From a bacterium (GTDB lineage: Bacteria; Hydrothermota; UBA3072; B12-G15): 18,491 nucleotides of DNA. The notes under the pieces are model-generated. The model did not search any database. It was given only the letters and a program-made list of their open reading frames with translations, and was not told where the DNA came from. The position numbers were made by a program, and so were the translations under genes. Shown piece after piece: positions 8,501-14,503 of this stretch. The first letter of the stretch is position 1; each line of letters opens with the position of its first letter. The stretch covers positions 1 to 18,491 of the forward strand of contig QNDZ01000010.1 in NCBI GenBank assembly GCA_003646055.1, read 5' to 3'.

Positions 8501-9872
8501 CGGGATTTGTGACAGGATAAGCAATCTTTGTCATATTGATTCCTGAATAGACATTTGTCCAGTTGATACCACCATCAGTGCTCCTGTATATCTCAGAAGA
8601 GGTTACTGCAAAGGCTGTTGCGGGATTGTTAGGGTTAAACTTCACATCATTAAAGTAGTCAAGGGTCATTAACCTTTCCGACCATGAGGTGCCATGGTTG
8701 GCAGTTCTGTATAGAACATTGTATCCGCCTGCAAGAAATATATTTGTGTCTGCAGGACTTATTGAAATGGTTAAAAATAGAGGAATAGGTGGAGGATTCC
8801 CCATCCTTGACCAGGAGAGGCCGTTGTCATCACTTATGAATATACCTCCAAGGGTTGCAGCATAAAGGGAATGACGATTCACAGGATTGATTTCAATATC
8901 CCAGACAATACATGCATCAAGCCCCTGATTATTTTCATACCAGAGGTTTCCAAGGTCTGTGGATATATAAACACCACCACATGTTCCTGCATAAATTGTA
9001 TCACTTATTGCAATTATAGAGTTTGTAAAGTCATAAACAAGCCCGTTGTTCGTCTTGTAAAGACTGTCATTTCCTATTAATCCAGTCCATACACCTGCTG
9101 TCTGGGTGGAGACAAAAATTGAATCAATATCAGGAACCTTTGTGATTCCTGATACAGGTGCAAGAATATTTGTTGATTGCCATGGAGGTGTAGTAATCAT
9201 ATACAAAAGTCCAGCATCACATCCTGCATAAAGTATATTCTGGGTGAAGAGGAGGGCATTCACATTATTGGGAGAGTTAATCTTGCTCCATGCAACGGGG
9301 CCAATAGAACTTCTGAAAATACCTCCATTTGTCCCTGCATAGATTGTGTAGGTTGATGAATCATAGGCAAAGGAGGTAACCGTGAGCGTATCTATCTGGG
9401 AATTGCTTGCGCTGAACCAGTTGATACCCCCATTTGTACTTCTGTAAATCCCATGTTTGTCTGTTCCAAGAAAAATTATGGTATCATCAACCGCATAGAT
9501 TGCACTCACAGTGAATGTATCAGGAATGTCAGTATTTTTAAACCAGCTACCTCCACCATCCATGGTTTCCCATAGACCACCAGATTCAACTCCAGCAAAA
9601 ATTGTATCCTTACCCTTAGCATAAACCACAATCACATTCTCAAACCTGAAATCAGGGGATACATTGGACCATGCACCAAACACATTTTTGTAAACACCGT
9701 TCAGAAGAAGGCCTGCATATACATTACTTCCGTCATAGGTGAGGCTATTCACAAAACCGCCGAAAGGACCATTCCTTGTCCAAGTGTTGTATCCCTTCAC
9801 CTGGAAGTTGGTATTCCCATATTCTTTTAATGCTGAAAGATCCAGCGCCAACAGAAGCAGTATTATATGCAT
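5544..9872 (-). CDS. Giant secreted two-propeller protein with Ig-like repeats and T9SS sorting domain
   Basis: 1442 residues. After a short hydrophobic N-terminus (MHIILLLLALDLSA), residues ~25-605 form a sortilin/BNR-type beta-propeller with repeated Asp-boxes such as STNGGINW (145-152), SDDNGLSW (347-354) and STDGGINW (431-438). A FlgD-like Ig domain follows (~612-706, SPSFGVFSPDGD), then a second propeller (~715-1050) built on VWEE/VWEQ/VWEDT strands. Three ~98-residue Ig-like repeats (1053-1348) each open with DTxxP. The end (1349-1442) is a type A T9SS sorting domain: FIYPNPVRGD, VRVELYNLTGKLVQTL and a terminal KKLGVVK. Such proteins cross the outer membrane through T9SS and are anchored or released at the surface. 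Double propeller plus sorting domain recalls PorZ of the attachment complex, but this protein is far larger and could simply be cargo. It is the first gene of its operon and has no Shine-Dalgarno. Confidence 0.92.
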   Translation of the reverse strand: MHIILLLLALDLSALKEYGNTNFQVKGYNTWTRNGPFGGFVNSLTYDGSNVYAGLLLNGVYKNVFGAWSNVSPDFRFENVIVVYAKGKDTIFAGVESGGLWETMDGGGSWFKNTDIPDTFTVSAIYAVDDTIIFLGTDKHGIYRSTNGGINWFSASNSQIDTLTVTSFAYDSSTYTIYAGTNGGIFRSSIGPVAWSKINSPNNVNALLFTQNILYAGCDAGLLYMITTPPWQSTNILAPVSGITKVPDIDSIFVSTQTAGVWTGLIGNDSLYKTNNGLVYDFTNSIIAISDTIYAGTCGGVYISTDLGNLWYENNQGLDACIVWDIEINPVNRHSLYAATLGGIFISDDNGLSWSRMGNPPPIPLFLTISISPADTNIFLAGGYNVLYRTANHGTSWSERLMTLDYFNDVKFNPNNPATAFAVTSSEIYRSTDGGINWTNVYSGINMTKIAYPVTNPDTLFITARDGILRSDDNGGTFNLLNSGLPSGNFRAIACDGYFGNLLWSSPDYPALPSIYISNDAGGTWSPSLGIDLWIRDLYTITGYPFLVYASDFNNRVFMLSNGGTEWISIPQTETTNINYTTMFNPGTHTLFLGDHSGVLSYTDTLIDTLTASPSFGVFSPDGDMSNDTIAIHLNVSDRQGIYYWKASIVQGSDTIQQDEGFGYPDSIMVWDGFDSSGVLRNNGLYDFRVFIVDGFLNLDSVSTSIQMSKQPMVSGLNTATQIPSGRKVAYDISSGRVHIVYTTFPYGEIFYTYTDDGNVFSEPVDLSNSKADTSGNPLILLTGSDNNIFVIWEEKISGLTRIFARRNAGGVWESPEQITSIGNTVKPSAVGDDNGDVMLVWEQKATGEIYYSIYYASTLSWSSPANLSQSSGNSFDPFVIKYGSDKIVFYCDDTGTPQPAIKMRRYNGTWQAETTITGTGNLSHPFAISDGLGCIHLVWEDTRLGNTDIYYKQYKPGTGWLPDTNLTNTIGISKHPTLSLDSLGNLYLFWQEDEKVCMKIHDHQNGWLETEVISTTGDSAFSPSSSEQPYVVWTEGNSFPYTIRFYIATHTDTTGPSITIEAPETTYLNTELGIRLLTDEPLISNPVARLIDSFNDSLDFTVTKIDNYTYAGSLLVSGLSTGMGEIRVYASDVSGNSTLEIKPILIDSLDTIPPVLTITAPDTGFLGDTLHFTIVSSESLAGVPTSVLYDVNGDSLVCSVVQTGHLTYGGHVYLNGISLGMAYLVARGTDLRNNTGIDSSQVFITYTDTIPPLIEVNYSDTIYIGDSIFVYISSEEFISHSPVVSLISGDDTLYLDVVPTSMDTEYVASGLVSGMPSGDAQLYITYSDTMGNSGDTLLGVFIGTKGAFFPDDSCFIYPNPVRGDQAHIVFYLNQDARVRVELYNLTGKLVQTLLNEDYPGGILHDIPFSIQNLGTDIYFVRFIATGNNNRRVIIKKLGVVK
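5829..6716 (-). repeat. Three tandem ~98-residue Ig-like repeats within the giant T9SS protein
   Basis: Residues 1053-1150, 1151-1248 and 1249-1348 of the giant protein are three consecutive units of about 98 to 100 residues. They open with DTTGPSITIEAP, DTIPPVLTITAP and DTIPPLIEVNYS and share later landmarks: a YxGDS/LGDT/LNTE strand, an SGL/NGI/SGM turn, and a YASDVSGN / RGTDLRNN / TYSDTMGN turn. They probably act as a stalk between the propellers and the sorting domain. The units have diverged clearly, so the duplication is old. Confidence 0.75.
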
Positions 9873-9878
9873 ATAGAA

Positions 9879-9906
9879 ATTTTACAGAAAAAAAATTCAG
9901 GGTCAA
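9879..9906 (-). promoter_or_regulatory. Sigma70-like promoter of the left operon, predicted leaderless
   Basis: On the minus strand: -35 TTGACC (9901-9906), 16-bp spacer, -10 TAAAAT (9879-9884), then 6 nt and the ATG at 9872. A start site 7 nt below the -10 would be the A of the ATG itself, giving a leaderless mRNA. This agrees with the absence of any Shine-Dalgarno before this gene. The spacer contains an 8-T run. Confidence 0.6.
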
Positions 9907-10099
9907 GGGAATAACCGAATACAAAAATTCAAATAAAAATTATGAGACCGCATTAGGAATTATAAATGTGAATTTTCAGAGTTTCTTTTAGTATTTGGAG
10001 GGCTTATATGCTCAGTAAAATTAAACAAGCCTGATGATTTCACAAAATAGATTTTAGAGCAGAAATTTATATAAAAGGAATGTAGGGATAAATTATGGG

Positions 10100-10128
10100 T
10101 TTACATTGTTGCAAACATCCTTTATAAT
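10100..10128 (+). promoter_or_regulatory. Sigma70-like promoter of the plus-strand lipid operon, predicted leaderless
   Basis: TTTACA (10100-10105), a 17-bp spacer, and a perfect TATAAT (10123-10128), followed by 6 nt and the ATG at 10135. The expected start site is the A of the ATG, so the first gene would be leaderless; no Shine-Dalgarno is present. The stretch between this promoter and the divergent one (9907-10099) is AT-rich with no clear operator or hairpin. Confidence 0.65.
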
Positions 10129-10134
10129 CAAAAC

Positions 10135-11205
10135 ATGCTGGAAAAGAAGTTTGAAATTATCAGATATGCCAATTGCTGGGAAGATACGGAAATACTTTTA
10201 AAGGCCCTTTCAATTAAAAAGAGTGGGAAATATCTATCCATAATTTCAGGGGGTGATAATACTCTTTCCCTCCTTACAGAAGACCCTGATCTTGTGGTTG
10301 GTGTTGATATCAGTCCTGCCCAGATTGCTCTATTCTACCTGAAAATCGCTGCATTCAAAAATCTCTCTCACGATAATGTGCTGAAATTCTTTGGAATAGT
10401 AGAATCGGATGAAAGGATTGAGATATACAACACCATAAAAAGGGATATGCCGGAAGGGGCACAGATTTACTGGGACAATCACCCTGGTATCATAAAAAAA
10501 GGAATTATTTTTGCAGGTAAATTTGAGCGATACTTTGCCATTTTCAGAAGATACATTTTGCCTCTGGTTCACAGAAGAAAAACCATTGAAAAACTATTCG
10601 CCCTTAACACAAGAAAGGAGAGGCTTGAGTTTTTCAAAAGGAATTGGAACAACTTCTTTTGGAAACTAATATTCAGGATATTTTTCAGTAAATTCCTTAT
10701 GGGGCATCTTGGTAGAGACCCCGAATTCTTCCGTTATGTGAATGAACCCGTTGCAGTTAATATTAAATGGCGGGTTGATAGAGGAATTATAAATGTTCCA
10801 GCATCTGACAACCCATATGTTGACTTCATACTCCATGGTAATTTCAAAGTTTGCCTCCCTTATTATTTGAGAAAAAAAAATTTCCAGAAGATAAAGGATA
10901 GGCTTGACAGGATAAAAATTGTCCAGGGGCCCGTAGAAAAAGCACTGATTTTAAGATACGATGGATTCAACCTCTCCGATATTTTTGAGTATATGGATTA
11001 TAACAGTTTCAAGAATATATATGGGCAGATTCTAAGAAGTGCAAAAAAAGGTGCCAGAATTGTTTATAGAAACATGCTTGCACCACGAGAATCTCCGCCT
11101 GAATACAAAAAGTTCGTAGTCTCCCATGCTGGTATTGCAAGGGAATTCCTGAAGAGGGACAGAGCATTTTTTTATTCCAGAATTGTAATTGAGGAGAAAC
11201 TATGA
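10135..11205 (+). CDS. BtaA-like (DUF3419) SAM-dependent 3-amino-3-carboxypropyl transferase
   Basis: 356 residues, soluble or peripheral at the membrane. It matches the DUF3419/BtaA pattern: a SAM site in SIISGGDNTLSLL (35-47) and VVGVDISPAQIALFYLKIAA (54-73), a YWDNHPGIIKKGIIFAGKFE segment (112-131), and a C-terminal Rossmann-like part (IYGQILRSAKKGARIVYRNM, 295-314). BtaA moves the aminocarboxypropyl group of SAM onto diacylglycerol, the first step to betaine lipids. The N-methylating partner BtaB is not in the window, so the product may stay an unmethylated homoserine ether or the acceptor may be another lipid alcohol. It is slightly shorter than typical BtaA. First gene of a three-gene operon; its end overlaps the next start by 4 bp. 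Family assignment is good; substrate unknown. Confidence 0.82.
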   Translation: MLEKKFEIIRYANCWEDTEILLKALSIKKSGKYLSIISGGDNTLSLLTEDPDLVVGVDISPAQIALFYLKIAAFKNLSHDNVLKFFGIVESDERIEIYNTIKRDMPEGAQIYWDNHPGIIKKGIIFAGKFERYFAIFRRYILPLVHRRKTIEKLFALNTRKERLEFFKRNWNNFFWKLIFRIFFSKFLMGHLGRDPEFFRYVNEPVAVNIKWRVDRGIINVPASDNPYVDFILHGNFKVCLPYYLRKKNFQKIKDRLDRIKIVQGPVEKALILRYDGFNLSDIFEYMDYNSFKNIYGQILRSAKKGARIVYRNMLAPRESPPEYKKFVVSHAGIAREFLKRDRAFFYSRIVIEEKL

Positions 11206-12563
11206 GTCCTGTTCTACTTGAGGTAATTAAGGCGCTCGGTTTCGGTTGTGGATATATATTTCTTTTTATAATAGCAGAGGTTATCCACAAAAAGAAATCT
11301 GTTCCGGTTGAGTGGACAAGGAAAGGCGTCCATTTTCTAAGTGCATCAATCTCCATTGTGTTTCCCCTAGTGTTTAAATATACATTAACCCTCTTTATAC
11401 TTGCTGTTTCCTTTTTAATAATTCTCATAGTAGGTGAAAAAAAGGGGCTCTTGAGCTCCATTGGTGGCGTGGAAAGGAAAACAAAAGGTGAGTTCTATTT
11501 CCCCATTTCAATCTTCATTGTTTATGTCCTTTCGCACAACAACTTTGTCCTTTATGCGGTCTCTATGGCTGTTCTCGCTATCTCTGACCCACTTGCTGCC
11601 CTTATAGGGAAGTCGTACGGTCATGTAAAATACAGGGTGCAGACAGATCTCAAGAGCCTTGAAGGCTCTGTAACCTTCTTCTTCGCAACTTTTCTTATTG
11701 TTCATATACCTATACTACTATTCACAAACGTAAGCAGGGTAAACTCCCTCCTTATCAGTCTGGTTGTTGCTATTCTTGTAACATGCCTTGAGTCCATCTC
11801 CCTGGAAGGAAGTGATAATCTGATAATTCCTCTTGGAACATTTTTCATTCTTTACAAACTTATAACCAAACCCACTGAAATGGTCTTTCTTCAGGTAATG
11901 ATTCTAATTTTTATTATCGTCACTACTATTATTCTTACCTACAGGGTGCATAAAATAGGTTCAAGCGGACTTATTACAATAATACTTACAAGTTACGCAG
12001 CATGGGCTCTTTGTGGTCTCAATTACTACATTCCAACTCTGCTCTTTTTCTTTGGTTTTCTCTTTATGAATATTGTATTCAGGGTGAAACCCGGTGACGA
12101 TCCGGCCTTATTCAGAACAAAGGCGGTTCTGAAACTTGTCTATATTCCCATAGCCATTGTTTTTGCTGCAAATTTCTTTTCCCTTGAAGATTTTCTTTCC
12201 ACAGTCTTCCTTGTTTCTGTTTCCACACATTTAACGCTCCTATGGAGGCACTGGTATCTTGACAGAAACGTTGTCAGCAGGTTTTTTAGACGATGGAGAA
12301 AGATTTTTATCCATTGTGGTTCAGTGGTCTCTTTTTTGATCGTAGTTCTTCCCTGGCTTTTTATCTTTAGAAGAGAGCGAATTCTTGTGCTTTCAGCAGT
12401 TCTATTCATATTTAATCTATTGGCCGACGCCTTTTATACTATCCTTCGTTCAACCATATACAGAGAGATAGACTACATGAAAAACCGGGCACTCAGAAAT
12501 TTCGTAAACCTCTTCATAACAATGCTATTCCTGATACAAAAATTTCTGGGGAGGATAGGATGA
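11202..12563 (+). CDS. Polytopic dolichol/phytol-kinase-like protein with extra C-terminal membrane domain
   Basis: 453 residues with roughly 14-16 hydrophobic segments. The first ~220 residues carry the marks of the CTP-dependent dolichol/phytol kinase (SEC59/VTE5/CDP-alcohol-like) family: RKGVH (40-44), ISDPLAALIGKSYG (127-140), KSLEGS (151-156) and EGSDNLIIPLG (202-212). These enzymes phosphorylate isoprenoid alcohols in the membrane. The remaining ~230 residues are another membrane domain that I do not recognise with confidence. Its start (ITIILTSYAAWALCGLNYYI) slightly resembles DUF92/VTE6, which would make a second, isoprenyl-phosphate kinase half. The ATG overlaps the preceding stop (ATGA) and has a GAGGAG site. 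With the BtaA-like neighbour it points to a polar lipid pathway. Confidence 0.78.
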   Translation: MSPVLLEVIKALGFGCGYIFLFIIAEVIHKKKSVPVEWTRKGVHFLSASISIVFPLVFKYTLTLFILAVSFLIILIVGEKKGLLSSIGGVERKTKGEFYFPISIFIVYVLSHNNFVLYAVSMAVLAISDPLAALIGKSYGHVKYRVQTDLKSLEGSVTFFFATFLIVHIPILLFTNVSRVNSLLISLVVAILVTCLESISLEGSDNLIIPLGTFFILYKLITKPTEMVFLQVMILIFIIVTTIILTYRVHKIGSSGLITIILTSYAAWALCGLNYYIPTLLFFFGFLFMNIVFRVKPGDDPALFRTKAVLKLVYIPIAIVFAANFFSLEDFLSTVFLVSVSTHLTLLWRHWYLDRNVVSRFFRRWRKIFIHCGSVVSFLIVVLPWLFIFRRERILVLSAVLFIFNLLADAFYTILRSTIYREIDYMKNRALRNFVNLFITMLFLIQKFLGRIG

Positions 12564-14503
12564 ATTCTGAAAGAAAATGGTTGTTCATTATTCTTCTCAT
12601 TTTGCTCGTTACCCTGTCACTTTTTTATTCAACAAAGGCAAAAATAACTAACAGCCTCAGCATCTGGTTTCCTGAAAACGAACCGACTCTTCTTGAATAC
12701 AGAAAATTCCTTGAGAAATTCGGGAACGATGAACAACTGGTGATTGGTCTTGAATCAGCCACCCCATTTACTCTTCAAACAAACATTGAAAAACTCAAAG
12801 TAATGGCAAAAGAACTTAAATCCATACAGGGTATTGATGTACCTCTGGGGCCATTTTCTCCATTTCTCAATGAAAAGGGAAGAAGGAGATTTTTATCAAA
12901 GGATTCCATGTGTGTTTTAATTGTTCTGCCAATTAAAAAAGGACTGGATATAGAAGAGAAAAGACACGATATTGTGAATCAGGTAAAGCATGTGCTTGAC
13001 AAATATCCATACAGGTATCACATTGCTGGCACAACCGCAATTTACGAAAGATTAAACTGGCTTACCCGTGAGAATGTGGGTTATTTTTTTATCCTTGTGT
13101 TTGTCTATATGTTTATATTATCCGGCCTTGTGTTCAGAGATGTAAAAATATCCATTCTTACATCATGCACTACAATAATAACAACAATAATTCTTATTGC
13201 ATCTTTTGGTATCAGTGGTGTTCCGATAAATATGATAACCTCCATTCTCCCTGTGCTTGTGCTTATCTATGGGCTTTCTGATATGGTTTATATTGCCTAC
13301 ATCACCAGAATTAGTAAAAAAACCGATATAAAAAGGATATTATTCCCCTGTTTTCTTACATCCCTCACAACCTTTGCGGGATTCCTTTCCCTTGCTGGCT
13401 CAAAAATCCCCTGTGTCAGGCAACTTGGCATATTCGGTGGAATTGGAGTTATGGCCGAATTTCTGGTGACCATGCTCTTATTTCTGGCCTTCTTTAAAAA
13501 CCTGAAGCCAGCCCGTCCAATCCTTCTGCACAGGTTTCACAGGTGGGAAGAAGAATTTGTCAGAAAAAAGGGAAATGTTATCATTGGCATTTCTGTCGTT
13601 GTCTTTGTTTTATTCGCAGGTGGCATGCTGAACCTGAAAATAGATACCTTCACCCTTGGAATGTTCAGAAAAAATGATGTGATAAGACAGGACTCAGAAT
13701 GGATAGAAAAAAACATAGGTTACTATCTTCCAATGGAGTTTCTAATAAATCCCCATGGTGACTTTGAAAAGATAGTTACTATTGAGAATGTCCTGAGTGA
13801 AAGAGGATTCAGGTGCCTTTCACTAACGGACTTTAACCTTAATTTATTGAGCATCCCCGGTTTCAACATTCTACTTCCAGAACAAAATTACATTTCTCAG
13901 GACGGTAAATGGATAAGGTTTACGGTGATGGTTCCCGTGGTAAGCGCCAAAAAAATTAAGAGCCTAATGGATAGTATAAAGGAGATGATGGAAGAGGTTG
14001 AGGGCATATCAGTAAAAGAAACTGGTTATCTTCCTCTATATGTCAAATTGATTGATTACATCAATAGAAGCCAGATGGTAACCTTTCCTGTATCTATACT
14101 GATAGTAACAATGATGATCCTCTTTATTGCAGGCTGGGAAAAGGGTCTCTCCAGTATTCCACCAAATCTATTACCCATTGTGGGTGTTCTTGGAATTATG
14201 GGGTTTTTCAAAATCTATCTTGATATCGGGACTATTATTGTCGTTCCAATTCTCATAGGAATCGCTGTTGATGATACAATACATTTTATCTATGCCTCAA
14301 AGCAAGGTGAGATAGAAGTGATCAGACATCCAATGGGAATAACATCCTTTATCCTTTGTACAGGTTTCCTCTTTCTACTCCTCGCTCCATTAAATACCGT
14401 AAACCAGTTTGGGTTCCTTGCTTCAACCGGTGTTCTTATTGCATATTTTGGAGATTCTCTTCTTCTTCCCTCATTACAACGTTTGAAAAGGATTCATAAA
14501 TAA
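12560..14503 (+). CDS. RND/MMPL-superfamily predicted lipid exporter
   Basis: 647 residues, inner membrane, with the duplicated RND layout: TM1 (~7-24), extracytoplasmic loop (~25-170), TM2-6 (~173-312), TM7 (~338-357), second loop (~358-505), TM8-12 (~508-640). Acidic residues sit in the expected TM4 and TM10 positions (YGLSDMVYIAY, D241; GIAVDDTIHF, D571-D572), consistent with proton-driven transport. The two loops are much shorter than in HAE-type drug pumps. The layout fits the single-protein MMPL/HAE3 type that moves lipids such as hopanoids and mycobacterial glycolipids. The start overlaps the kinase-like gene by 4 bp, with a GGGGAGG site. Likely exports the lipid made by its neighbours, which is inferred. 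Its stop overlaps that of the facing ligase gene by 10 bp. Confidence 0.85.
   Translation: MNSERKWLFIILLILLVTLSLFYSTKAKITNSLSIWFPENEPTLLEYRKFLEKFGNDEQLVIGLESATPFTLQTNIEKLKVMAKELKSIQGIDVPLGPFSPFLNEKGRRRFLSKDSMCVLIVLPIKKGLDIEEKRHDIVNQVKHVLDKYPYRYHIAGTTAIYERLNWLTRENVGYFFILVFVYMFILSGLVFRDVKISILTSCTTIITTIILIASFGISGVPINMITSILPVLVLIYGLSDMVYIAYITRISKKTDIKRILFPCFLTSLTTFAGFLSLAGSKIPCVRQLGIFGGIGVMAEFLVTMLLFLAFFKNLKPARPILLHRFHRWEEEFVRKKGNVIIGISVVVFVLFAGGMLNLKIDTFTLGMFRKNDVIRQDSEWIEKNIGYYLPMEFLINPHGDFEKIVTIENVLSERGFRCLSLTDFNLNLLSIPGFNILLPEQNYISQDGKWIRFTVMVPVVSAKKIKSLMDSIKEMMEEVEGISVKETGYLPLYVKLIDYINRSQMVTFPVSILIVTMMILFIAGWEKGLSSIPPNLLPIVGVLGIMGFFKIYLDIGTIIVVPILIGIAVDDTIHFIYASKQGEIEVIRHPMGITSFILCTGFLFLLLAPLNTVNQFGFLASTGVLIAYFGDSLLLPSLQRLKRIHK

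Noticed and set aside
9888..9895. Run of eight A (eight T on the minus strand) as a terminator
   Set aside because: No hairpin precedes it, and it falls in the spacer of a good promoter just upstream of a start codon.
10135..11205. Naming the gene btaA and calling a betaine-lipid (DGTS) locus
   Set aside because: No BtaB methyltransferase follows and the neighbours are not those of known betaine-lipid operons, so only the family is supported.
11009..11461. Minus-strand 150-codon frame opposite the BtaA-like and kinase-like genes
   Set aside because: It overlaps two well-supported overlapping plus-strand genes and its composition looks like antisense shadow.
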